Assembly: GCA_025174535.1 (NCBI GenBank)
Contig: JALBUN010000015.1
Span: forward strand, 370,501-434,500
Direction of reading: 5' to 3'
From: Cantharellus purpuraceus
Taxonomy: Eukaryota > Basidiomycota > Agaricomycetes > Cantharellales > Hydnaceae
DNA: 64,000 nucleotides
The notes under the pieces: model-generated
What the model saw: only the letters and a program-made list of their open reading frames with translations
Database searches by the model: none
Told to the model about the DNA's origin: nothing
Made by a program: the position numbers and the translations under genes
Part shown: positions 12,060-22,623 of the stretch, in pieces
Layout of the letters: every line of letters begins with the position of its first letter
How positions within the stretch are numbered: position 1 is the first letter of the stretch

Positions 12060-12640
12060 CCTGTTCTTTAAAACACACTACATATACATATCCACTGGGC
12101 CAGAGTGCGAAATAGAACGTTGACCAGCATCGATGGAAAGTGAGGAAGCATCTTCTCCAGTCACGTGATAGCCAAGCATGTTGCACTGATCCGATTTGCA
12201 TATCAGGCGCGGGAAAGAACGGGTGGACATCGATCGCGCAGTATAGATATAGTTGGCGGCCTGCGAATATGTTTGCTTTGTAGCAGTGCTCTGGATTCCT
12301 CTTGACTGCGTAATGGTATCAAGGATGGTTACCTCCATCACCATAAAGTCCCGACGATGCATATCTTGCGTAATCTATTGCCTGTGAAGGGTCCATTCCG
12401 GATCGCTGTGAAACCACACTATCACGCTTGAATGAGCGGCCTATCTGTATCAGCGTCCATCATCGCCACCGCGATTTTCCACAGAATGTGTACGTGCAGA
12501 GCAGGAGGGCGATGCGCAACAAGGCTCAGTGTAGACTCAAGCTGGGGAAAAATAAATGTTGCTATTATTTGGTGGAATTCGGCACCTCTACGCGTGTTGT
12601 GATTGGAGATAATTACGCAGGTGTGTGAGTTTTGCATGAG
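12060..12640 (-). pseudogene. Decayed opposite-strand reading frame downstream of copy B
   Basis: On the minus strand, tail to tail with copy B, this segment resembles 20050-20560 and 20640-21150. The better preserved versions read through MHRRDLMVMEVTIPDTI and EYPVHYYKAKIFSGRQLYL. Here the frame shifts after MHRRDFMVMEVTILDTI, so the rest is scrambled. The repeated presence of a protein-like frame next to the C2H2-like gene suggests that the ancestral unit carried two convergent genes, or one gene and an antisense frame. The function is unknown. Confidence 0.35.
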
Positions 12641-12969
12641 GTAGTGAGTACGCGCCGGGAAAAAATGGCAAAGTGAAATTTGTTGACCTTCTGCTAATCT
12701 GCTCCAATAGGCTGTCGAAATAAGGCCACGTCAAAGTATTCAATTTTATTCACTACCTTGCTTGAACATAAACTTCAGTCGGGCCGGCAGGGGCCGAACG
12801 CACATGTAAGTCGGTTATCTCTGAAACGAGCTCGACCAGAAGTCGATTTAAGCTCTATGATGCTTGTCAATGCACCAACCCCGTGCCCATCATATTGTTG
12901 AGTCATACCTGCTTCGTTTAATGTTAGCCAAACTACTCTCTCAGCCATCAATACAAGAAAAAAGTGCCC

Positions 12970-13500
12970 ATCAGGCTGCATTGCCGCACCTGATCCTTTG
13001 GACTACGCTTGCTCCCGATCACGTCCAGCTCGTTGATAAATATAATGGAGGGCTGCTTTTTCCGTGCAGTCGCGAACAAGTCGCGAATTCGCTTGGCGCC
13101 GATCCCAACGCACATCTCATCGAATTCGAACCTATGAGAGGAATGGTTTGACATGCCAACACATGGAGGTAGCGGCCTACATACCCAGACGCAAAGAGGA
13201 AGGGCTAAGGTGTAGTTTGTGAGAAAAAATATTGGTCGTGAGCCTGTAAGATGATAGCTTACCACACCGGCCTCGCCGGCCACTGCACGCGCGAGCATCG
13301 TCTTACCTGTCCCGGTAAGAAGTACACCTTTCGGAAACTTGCCTCCAAGGGTCGCAAAGGTCGTGGGATCCTTCAAGAACTCAACCACTTCTTGAAGTTC
13401 CTACAATGTAGCAAAATTAGAAACACTTTGACGTCAAGTGAAAGTGTTCTACCTCCTTGGCCTCATCAACGCCGTGTACATCACTAAATTTGACAATCTA
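12970..13500 (-). pseudogene. YME1: Fragment of a YME1-like mitochondrial AAA protease gene
   Basis: Read on the minus strand, the fragment encodes part of the AAA+ module of an FtsH/YME1-type i-AAA protease. It includes FSDVHGVDEAKE (about 13492-13453), an intron (about 13452-13401), [20 protein letters not shown] and GVLLTG...[16 protein letters not shown] second former intron with broken coding follows, then [42 protein letters not shown]. The Walker A motif lacks three residues, reading TGTGKT where the family has TGPPGTGKT. Walker B has Asn for Asp (FINELD). Sequence before and after the fragment is non-coding. These defects and the missing protease domain show a non-functional, captured gene piece. 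Confidence 0.75.
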
Positions 13501-13589
13501 AAGATAAGAGTCGGTATCGAAACATTGCGGTTAGGTGGTCTTGGCGACGCCATGGTTCGACTTCGACGTGACGCTGCGAAGGAGTCGAT

Positions 13590-15340
13590 CTACATACATA
13601 CCACATGGAGAAGACTATTGTCGTTTACTTAGTACTACCCCCAGCAGTCCGAATCAAGCTCACTTTGTCATGCGGGAATAATTCAGGGGTGCTGAATGAG
13701 ACAAAGCCAGTGGCTCACATCATATAATTCTCAATTCGTTGTGTCATCGGCATCATCGTCAGATTTACCATGCTCCTTATTGTAAGGTGTGGCCGCCAGC
13801 ATTGAGCACAGGGTAATTAGGTATAACAGGCATCTCACAATCAACTCGTGGCAACCAAATTCAGTGGCTCAGAGTACACATTTTACACCGGACCATTTCT
13901 TGGATATATGACCACTGGACCGGCACTCTAGGCTGTAAGACGGCTTAAGGGGATAGGTATAAATGCATTACCGGATGTATGTGATGTGCCTCCCGAATTC
14001 ATAGAGGCTCAGGCAACACAATGCACTAGTACATGACAGGACTCTTGGGATGGATGGTTTTGCGATCAACATGGAACGGTATGGAACTGGTGAAGCTATC
14101 TTCCCAAGGCCAGCTACAACTCCGAGGAATGGAAGAAAGTCTAAAGTGCGTTAACCTAGGGGAAAGGGAATGTCAACCAGGCTTTTGACGGTATGGTGAG
14201 TACTGGAGAGTGGACAGCGAAAGGATAGTTGATTGCTCACATAAGTGCAGCATGTCGTGAAACTTTGTCGGCCTTGACCCCTACAAACGGAATTCAAAAG
14301 TCACTCCCGCACGTGTTGTCAGAACCAGCGGGCAGCGAATCAAGATTGTCTCGCTAAAGCCCCTTACATAATCAGGGATCAATACGCTTGTTGCGTGGAT
14401 CTCTAGATCTGAACATTATCAAACTGGGGCACATAAAGAGCTAACATCCAATCGATCATCAATCGTTGCTGCTCAGCGATGTGTACTTTGCATGTCAGGA
14501 AATCCATGCACAATTTCGACAAAAATCCCATTGGATTATCTACCATAAAACTTGATTTTATGTATAGAAAAAGGCGCGCCTTCCACATTTTGAACGTGTA
14601 GATGAACAGCTCGGAGCCCTCCTCAACAATGGAAAAACCCGTAGGGCAGTTGAATTGAGTGTACTATATTTATCCAACTTTAATTCCCCTATCAATCCTC
14701 AGCCAATTCAGCTCAGCATCCCCGTGGAACGCTAGTGCCGATCAGGACGGCCTACTACACTTTCCAGTCGTGCCAGATTTCCAGAGGCAGGGAATTCACA
14801 CCGTGCCAAGCACGAGTATAACCTTCTTTTGACGGAAAGACCACGCCATTATGGCGAGGAAACGGTCTGCTGTGAAACCAGGGCACTGAACCAAGTCTTA
14901 GATAATGATACAATTCACTCGACGAATGTGACCCACTTGAAATGATACCTGTGTTGTCCGGAAAGCCTCTGATATGTGCGCTTCGACAGCATGTGATCCA
15001 GCCCCGATATACCTAATTTGGCAAATTCACAAAGCAGAGGGACCCTAATCGTGTTTGAGCCATATCAGACCAAGAAGCACCGTTCAGACAAAGGAGAGGA
15101 TCAGGTCACCAGTTCATAATACAAGACTAGTCTCTCGCGTCCTGACCAAATCGGAACCTCATGGCTTCCTCGAGGTCCCCACCCTCCATTAGACGCACAT
15201 TGGCACGCTTATATGAGCCTGTGGTCTAAGCAGTCGATAAAACACATAAAGGATCAGGCATTTCCTTGTCTCACTTTAACACTTCCCCTCCCACACCAAC
15301 CTACTCTTACAACTGATCAGATCTCTATTTCTCATCCGAC
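13590..15340 (+). repeat. Upstream arm of duplication unit 2
   Basis: This is the counterpart of 8800-10341. It leads into copy C with the same order of blocks, including the shared pre-ATG region. It begins right after the YME1-like fragment, so duplication unit 1 spans roughly 8.8-13.6 kb and is followed head to tail by unit 2. A few hundred bases near 13870-14600 differ through short insertions or deletions. No gene is seen inside. Confidence 0.65.
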
Positions 15341-16985
15341 ATGAACCGCTTTTCCTCCAAGTGAGTCTCATCGCCAGCACATTCACATCTTCCCTCGGCT
15401 CGTTTAAGTCTTCCCCATACGACTTACATGGTTTTCACCTTCAGCGTCAACTTCGAGAGCGGTTACAACAACGCACCCTTAGAGGATGCATTTGAACCAC
15501 TCACCACAACCAATCCTTTGTATGTCAACAACTCACTGTCATGTCCAAAGCACGCCGCTTACATTGGTCTCAAATTTAGGGACCCATTCTCGAATGGCTA
15601 TGACAATGTAGCCTTTGGAGAGTCCTCAGGCGGATACAGTAGTGCGGCCTTTGAGGAAGCACGTGAGAATTTCACTGCAACCGGTCCTTCGTATGTCAAT
15701 GAGTCACTGCAATGTCTAGGACATGCAACTTACATCATACTCATCTTCAGGGTTGCATTCCCAGGCGGCTACGACAGCGTGGCCTTTGGAGAGCCCTCAA
15801 CTGGGCATAACAGTGCTTCCTTCGAGGTTGCACTCAATGGGGTCCAAATAACTCGTCCATCGTATGTTGACAGTCATTGCAATGTTTAGAGAACACTACT
15901 CACGTTGTTATCATCTTCAGGACCCCTTCGTTGGACGACCCGGACAACATTGCGTTTGGAGAGGCGTCAATCGACGACGTTCCGGTGACAGGCCCATCGC
16001 ATGTTGATGAGTAAGCCTATCTTCGCTGCTACATGATACGGCGGGACTGACCAGATGACTTTCAGTGAGATGCTGAGGGGGCTCTTTGAAGCCTGGGTAG
16101 GGCCTGAACTCATCAATGCATTGCTTGGGACTACATCTCAAGCAGAGGATGGGTCAGTTTCTGCTGAGGGCATGGGTCCCTCCATGTCCCAAGTGCAGGT
16201 GCCAGGTGCACCCCAACCTCCGGTGTATCCCTGGGATCTGCAAAGGCTGGACTACAATCCAGCTACAGATTGGCTGGGTATCAACCCAAACAATAGGTGA
16301 TTGGCATCCTGATCATCATGATAATCTCTAATGGCAACTGAACAGTTCGGTTGGGTCACAACCCAACCATTCAAACAACACAAATCAATATGGGCACGCC
16401 GCGTGGAATGCCACGGCGGCGCAGCCCACCCTGACAGTTGCCCAGATGCTGGGTGAAGCGACAACAAGCGTCCTTCCAGTGCCAGTCATGCAACCAGGGG
16501 AAAACAATACTGCATACCGTCCCTATGGCCCCGGTTGTGATGTGCTCAGTCTCTCTACTGTCATAGGGTATGAGAGATACTGTGTGCTGCGCAAAAGGGA
16601 TGGTAGACATTGCAGGTACAGGGGCCCAAGCAGAAACCATGCTGCATTTGCTATGCACATTCTGGACCAACACATCGGAATGGAACGTAGATTAATTGAA
16701 AATGGGGAGCTAAGCAGAACAGACGCACAATTGCTGTTCACAAATGCAAGAGTCCAGCGCGCGGAGGAATATGCCTGGCGGTGCCCAGAGGCAGGATGCT
16801 TCGTCCGAATGCGGCATGACACTGTGCGCAGGCACTCAAAGAACAAGCATCCTCATGATCCCGTACGTGCCTTCAGATGTGGGGGGGAGTCGACCAACAG
16901 CACCATGTATATTGTCCAGGATATCCTTGATGCTGAAGTGGAACATGAATCCACTTGGGAATATCGCTGGGCGATTTACAGCTGA
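15341..16985 (+). CDS. C2H2-like exon-repeat protein, copy C (apparently intact, longer repeat)
   Basis: This is a near-identical paralog of copy B with the same exon order and splice sites, starting at ATG 15341. The main difference is in the third exon, which is 111 nt instead of 75. It carries an extra 12-residue block (GGYSSAAFEEAR type) similar to the block in the fourth exon, giving about 425 residues. The two C2H2-like clusters and the closing EYRWAIYS are conserved. High identity through exons and introns points to recent duplication. The protein is probably expressed as in copy B, but no independent evidence is available here. Confidence 0.65.
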
Positions 16986-17990
16986 TCAGATGGATTGCGA
17001 TGAGTTAATCGCATCCTCTCCCGCTGAGACGCAACTATCGCTCCTCATCGCCAATATAGATTCTAGAATGTGTAGTGTCATATAATAGTAGCATGCGAAG
17101 AATGATAACGACAAGGGCAGAACGACGTACTTGGACCAGCTGCAATCCATGCCGCATGAGCTTGTCCCTTCCAATAAAAGAAAATACAACATGCTCATTT
17201 GTTGTGGTACCAAAAGTTGGTGTTCATCCTGCAAAATGGAATGCATTAGTGGTGCATCTCAACACAAGCCACAAGCGTGCACAGCGTGCATGAAACAACA
17301 GCAGAGCGGGACGCACGTAATCATTTTAAGCCCTTGTGGCGTGATGGTCGAATACGCATAAATAAACACCTGTTTAAAACATTACAACATGCATATCCAC
17401 TGGGTCAGACTGGGCGAAATAGAACGTTGACCAGCATCGATGGAAAGAGGAAGCATCTCTCCAGTCATGTGATAGCCAAGCATGTTCGCACTGATCCGAT
17501 TCGCAGCTCAGGCGCGGGAAGGAACGGATGTACATCGATTGCGTACTACAGATATAGTTGGTGACCTGTTGCATCTTTACTTTGCAATAGTGCACGTATC
17601 AGCGCCTACAGCGAATGAGCACATTGCATGTCCTAGCTTGCACGAAATCTTTATAAAAGGAACCAAACCATGTGGGCTGCAATAAAAGACGTTGAATGAA
17701 ACATACTTGAACTGATATGTTTAAAAGTATTATAACTGCCTGTACCGATTGAACAAGCATCGCAGGGTATCGAGTCCATCTATATAAAGCCGTTCGCAAT
17801 TCAAATTCTTTAAGCCAAATATATTTGGCTTCCTGAGGGACTGTATCGTTTGAGAGAAACGCTGCTCTTGTCTATTATCTCGGTTGTGAACACAAGTCAG
17901 AATCACCTAGGGCAGCTATGGAAATGTAGTTGGCGGCCATACTAATATTGTAAAATCTTTCACATGTACATGTCTCCAGTATAAGCTACA
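16986..17990. repeat. Downstream flank of copy C, rearranged
   Basis: The first 80 bases and the part around 17380-17570 match the downstream flank of copies B and D. The 300 bases between them (about 17080-17380) have no counterpart there, so this flank carries an insertion or a replaced segment. On the minus strand of 17370-17595 a shortened version of the decayed opposite-strand frame is visible. From about 17600 to 17990 I see nothing recognisable. Confidence 0.4.
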
Positions 17991-18642
17991 ACTTACGCAT
18001 CTGATACTTCTTGAACAGCGGCTCTTTCAAAAACATAATGACAACGTTCAATGATAGAAATGACTCTTTGAGTTCGCCAGCCAACAGAGTCGCCACCGCC
18101 GTGCGCCCACTGCGGTAGAGAAGAAAGCTCGCTCAGATGAAAGCAGCTGGTGCCATCAGCGCGCAAAATCCACGTGTCTTCAAGCTCATACGACGAACCA
18201 GCATACTTGAAGAGGAACTCACCAGCGCGCGGCACCTTACAGACGAGCGCGAGCACGACACATGTAGGAGTCGGCTCCCTGGAGGGTGATTCTGGGAGGC
18301 ATATCGCATGAGGCGAAATGGGATGCTGCAGTTGGTGAAGAGGTGGTGGGATTGTTGAAGGCCCTTGTGGACAACTTTAATGCGGAGGAGTCTGCTCCAG
18401 CTTTTAGTAGGATAAAAAGAGATTCAGAATTTGGAGGAGTTGAGAAGTATGTTGCTGATGATGGTCAGCTGGAGCGGGAAGTCCTTGCGGCTATGGGGAG
18501 AATAAGACATAGATTGGGCTGGACCGAGTTGATATGGTCATTTGAAGATGATAGATATGGCGAAAGGCATTGGAGCAAGGTAAATTACAAAAATACACTG
18601 GTTCAGCTTCGCGGGGGCATGCCATCGAGTGCCCACATACCC
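17990..18642. other. Unique segment replacing the 5' part of copy D
   Basis: This segment is not repeated elsewhere in the window and joins copy D at about 18643, inside what would be the end of its fourth exon. It contains opposed open frames: a minus-strand one at 18256-17993 (AGEFLFKYAGSSYELEDTW) and a plus-strand one at 18286-18648 (GRIRHRLGWTELIWSFEDD). Both have protein-like composition, but I recognise neither. They may be exons of a gene broken by the rearrangement. Confidence 0.3.
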
Positions 18643-19844
18643 CAATAACTCGTCCATCGTATGTTGACAAGTCATTGCAATGTTTAGAGAACACCACTCA
18701 CGTTGTTATCATCTTCAGGACTCCGTTATTGGACGACCCGGACAACATTGCGTTCGGAGAGGCGTCAATCGACAACCTTCCGGTGACGGGCCCATCGCAT
18801 GTAGATGAGTAAGCCTATCTTCGCTGCTACATGATATGGCGGGACTGACCAGATTACTTTCAGTGAGATGCTGGGGGGGCTCTTTGAAGCCTGGGTAGGG
18901 TCTGAGCTCATCAATGCATTGCTTGGGACTACATCTCAAGCAGAGGATGGGTCAGTTTCTGCTGAAGGCATGGGTCCCTCCATGTCCCAAGAGCAGGTGC
19001 CAGGTGCACCCCAACCTCCGGTGTATCCATGGGATCCGCAAAGGCTGGGCTACAATCCAGCTACAGATTGGCTGGGTATCAACCCAAACAATAGGTGATT
19101 GGCATCCTAATCATCATGATAATTTCCTAATGCAACTGTACAATTCGGTTGGGTCACAACCCAACTACATGAACACAAATCAATATGGGCACGCCGCGTG
19201 GAATGCCACAGCGGTGCAGCCCACCCTGACAGTTGCCCAGATGCTGGGTGAAGCGACAACAAGCGTCCTTCCAGAGCCAGTCATGCAAACAGGGGAAAAC
19301 AACACTGCATACCGTCCCTATGGCCCTGGTTGTGATGTGCTCAGTTTCTCTACTGTCATAGGGTATGAGAGATACTGCGTACTGCGCAAAGGGGATGGGA
19401 AACCATGCAGGCACAGGGGCCCAAGCGGCAACCATGCTGCCATTGTGCGTCTGTTCTGCTCAGCTCCCCATATTCAATCAATCTACGCTCCATTCCGATG
19501 TGTTTGTCCAGAATGTGGATATGGAAAAACACATCGGAATGGAGCGTAGACTAATCGAATATGGGGAGCTGAGCAGAACAGACGCACAATTGCTGTTCAC
19601 AAATGCAAGAGTCCAGCGCGCGGAGGAATATGCCTGGCGGTGCCCAGAGGCAGGATGCTTCGTCCGAATGCGGCATGACACTGTGCGCAGGCACTCAAAG
19701 AACAAGCATCCTCATGATCCCGTACGTGCCTTCAGATGTGGGGGGGAGTCGACCAACAGCACCATGTATATTGTCCAGGATATCCTTGATGCTGAAGTGG
19801 AACATGAATCCACTTGGGAATATCGCTGGGCGGTTTATAGCTGA
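18643..19844 (+). pseudogene. C2H2-like exon-repeat gene, copy D (5' deleted, frame-broken)
   Basis: The copy begins in the last bases of the fourth exon (CGTCCATC followed by GTATGTTGAC) and continues through the later exons to the stop at 19844. The start codon and the N-terminal repeat exons are missing. Within the last exon, an inverted duplication at 19442-19590 replaces the sequence between the first cysteine cluster and its histidines and shifts the frame. The upstream frame ends at 19549, and the downstream frame ending in EYRWAVYS is a different one. A functional full-length product is not expected. Confidence 0.75.
19442..19590. repeat. Long inverted repeat, 64-bp arms, 21-bp loop
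   Basis: Bases 19442-19505 are the reverse complement of 19527-19590 with three mismatches. The right arm is the normal coding sequence seen in copies B and C (GERR..ELSRTDAQ region). The left arm and the loop start, GTCCAGAATGTG, are its inverted copy: that 12-mer is the reverse complement of CACATTCTGGAC found at this position in copy C. The structure is confined to copy D. Confidence 0.9.
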
Positions 19845-20049
19845 TCAGATGGATTGCGATGGGTTAATCGCATCTTCTCCCACTGGGACGCAACTATCGC
19901 TCCTCATCGCCGATATAGATTCTAGAATGTGGATAAAGAAGAGAGAAACACCTGTCCTTAAAACCACATTCAACATGCATATCCACTGGGTCAGAGTCGG
20001 CGAAATAGAGCGTTGACCAGCATCGATGGGAAGTGAGGAAGCATCTTTC

Positions 20050-20560
20050 TCCAGTCACGTGATGGCCGCATTCCGCACTGATCCGATTTGCAGATCAGGC
20101 GCGGGAAGGAACGGGTGGACATCGATTGCGCAGTATAGATATAGTTGGCGGCCTGAGAATATCTTTGCTTTGTAGTAGTGCACTGGATATTCCCCTTGAT
20201 GCATAATGGAATCAGGGATGGTCACCTCCATCACCATAAAGTCCCGACGATGCATATCTTGCGCAATCGATTGCCTGCGAAAACTATAAGTTCATTCCGG
20301 ATCGCCCTGAAACCACACTATCACGCTTGAATTAGTGGCCTATCTGTATCAGCGTCCATCATCGCCACCGTGACCTTCCACAGACCAGGTACGTGCAGAG
20401 CAGGAGGATGATGCGCCACAGGAAACAGTGTAGACGCCAACTAGGGAAAAAATAAATATTGCTATTGATTCAATGGAATTCGGCGATGTTATGCGTGTTG
20501 TGATTGGAGCTAATTACGCAGGTGTGTGAGTTTTGCATCCGAGGTAGTGAATACGGGCCT
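20050..20560 (-). pseudogene. Opposite-strand reading frame, second copy
   Basis: This segment corresponds to the downstream flank of copy B (12060-12640) and to 20640-21150. On the minus strand it preserves MHRRDFMVMEVTIPDSI, then EYPVHYYKAKIFSGRQLYLY and a tail ending at about 20055. The 5' side is interrupted by stops. It may be a decayed gene of the repeat unit or only an antisense frame. No family is recognised. Confidence 0.35.
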
Positions 20561-20639
20561 TGGACAAATGGCAAAGTGAAATTTGTCGACCTTCTGCTAA
20601 TCTACTACAAAATACTGTAGAAATAAGGCTACGTCATGT

Positions 20640-21150
20640 CCGCACTGATCCGATTGGCAGATCAGGGGAAGGAACGGGCGTACATCGATAGCGTACATAG
20701 ATATAGTTGGCGGCCTGAGAATATCTTTGCTTTGTAGTAGTGCACTGGATATTCCCCTTGATGCATAATGGTATCAGGGATGGTCACCTCCATCACCATT
20801 AAGTCCCGACGATGCATATCTTGCGCAATCTGTTGCTTGTGAAAACTATAAGTCCATTCCAGATCGCCGTGAAACCACACTATCACGCTTGGATGAGCGG
20901 CCTATCTTTATCAGTGTCCATCATCGCCACCGTGATCTTCCCCAGACCAGGTACGTGCAGAGCAGGAGGGTGATGCGCAGCAGGATACAGTCGGTGTAGA
21001 CGCAAGCTGGGATAAAATAAATATTGCTCTTGATTTACTAGTGCGGCGCTGTCATGCGTGTTGTGATTGAAAATAATTACGCAAGTATGTGAGTACTGCG
21101 TCCAATGTAGTGAGTACGCATCCTGAACAAAATGGCGAAGCGACATTTGT
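20640..21150 (-). pseudogene. Opposite-strand reading frame, third copy
   Basis: This is a tandem duplicate of 20090-20560. Here the frame is open from about 20886 to 20662 on the minus strand: VWFHGDLEWTYSFHKQQIAQ, MHRRDLMVMEVTIPDTI, then EYPVHYYKAKIFSGRQLYL. A further open stretch with AMMDTDKDRPLIQA lies upstream (21146-20883). The two frames overlap by only 4 bp and could be joined by an intron, but I could not settle one. The product is unknown. Confidence 0.35.
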
Positions 21151-21189
21151 TGACCTTCTTCTAATCTACATTTTACTCCAACTCAGAGT

Positions 21190-21420
21190 GTTAGATTTTA
21201 CTTCGCCACCTTGTACCGAGAGCTGGAACAAAATCTTCTGTCGGGCCGGCAGGGGCTGAACGCACTTGTAAGTCGACGGTTATCTCTGAAAAAGAAAGAC
21301 AAGAGTCAATATCGAAATATTGTGGGTAGGTAGTCTTGGAGACGCCGTGGTTCGACTTCGACTTGTCATTGAAGGCATATGAAGGTGTCGTAGTCGAATT
21401 TCACAGTATTGGTCGGGACA
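21190..21420. repeat. Residual flank shared with 12770-12840 and 13500-13570
   Basis: TCGGGCCGGCAGGGGC and the following GTAAGTCG...TTATCTCTGAAA recur from 12780. They are joined directly here to AGACAAGAGTCAATATCG...GGTCTTGG-like sequence that at the first locus lies on the far side of the YME1-like fragment, around 13500. This locus therefore has the two flanks without the AAA fragment between them. Confidence 0.5.
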
Positions 21421-22623
21421 AAGGGGCTGGAAAAGCGTCTACCTCTCAATATTTTGTCTTTCAAGGTGTATCTCCAAGTTCATGATAGGCGTTCTGTCTG
21501 CGTCTGTTCCGAATGGGTGTCGTATCCCCCAGTAGAAAGGCAGAACAATGGTGTTTCAAGAAATTATTTGTTCAGCCGACAGTGATGCATTGGTCATGAT
21601 GATCCGCTGGTGTGGCACACCTTAATCCCAACGTGTTTTCCTTCTTCTGCTGGAATAATACAAGAGCGAGCAAAAAAAGAGAATATGCAAACATCAGAAC
21701 GAGCTTTCAGCGCTGTTGGCTGTGGAACGACCGACAACTTTCTGACTGAAGATTGAAACTCCGCTATATGGGGCTTGTCCCGTTGGATCGTCACGGTTGT
21801 CTTTGATGCCCAGATGGATTATCACACTATGCAGGAAGCCACCTTTGGTACATATTGCGATTAGCACTCATGGCTCGGTCTATTACCATCTGAGGAGGTT
21901 CTCCGTTATCAAGTTATTTGTATGATAGCCGTTCTCGTCAAAACCTTTGTATAATATCTCGAGAGTCGCTCACCAAGTTCCTGGCCTCTGGAAGACGTTC
22001 ACCCCGCCATGAGTCTGTTGCAATAACACTCTTCCGTCTGCTCTTGTGAAGCTTTCTTCTGTCCACAGTCGCATCACCCGCTGCTCGTGCTACTCGTGCT
22101 GCTATTCAATAATCGATTTTCGTCCCAGTACAGACTAGACATGCCATCTGGTGGGTATCTCCTCTGGCCCTATTTCTGACAAGTTTGATATACGACTGAA
22201 CTATGCATGACCTGTCTAATTCTTCATTTAGGAACGTGTCAACACCACGCACATACCTCTTATATCAAACCATTACAATCAATCTGTATTACATCACAAA
22301 GGTCCCAAAATGTGTGGTATATTTGATTTCAACAATGGTATGTATAGGTACCAACTATATAGTAGGTCATGACAATTTCAAGCTAGCGTTTATATAGCGT
22401 GATCCAGTCCGCAAAACAAACAACGGATATAAGTTCGTTTGGTCCATGGGGGGGTGACAAGAAAGCGACAACTTGAAAGGAGGGGTAAATATAAATCTGG
22501 GTATAGGTATTACGGGCCACCCGTTCATTCCGTTCATTCAGTATCCATGCCAGACGCACGTGCAAGTAGGAATCCAACGTAGGAGAAAGAGTTCCGCGGA
22601 ACTGATCATGACCTGGGAGCAAA
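21421..22623. other. Intergenic region downstream of the pepsin-like protease gene
   Basis: No supported gene is present. A short plus-strand ATG at 22141 (ATGCCATCTG followed by a GT...AG intron ending at about 22231) could start a very small protein, but the joined frame is only about 30 codons and resembles nothing. The region lies beyond the 3' end of the minus-strand gene that ends at 22624. Confidence 0.3.

Noticed and set aside
12428..12628. Plus-strand frame of 66 codons repeated near 20340
   Set aside because: It is antisense to the minus-strand frame seen in the same repeated segment and has no independent support.
22141..22326. Tiny two-exon gene
   Set aside because: The spliced frame is only about 30 codons with no recognisable features; chance GT-AG pairs are common.
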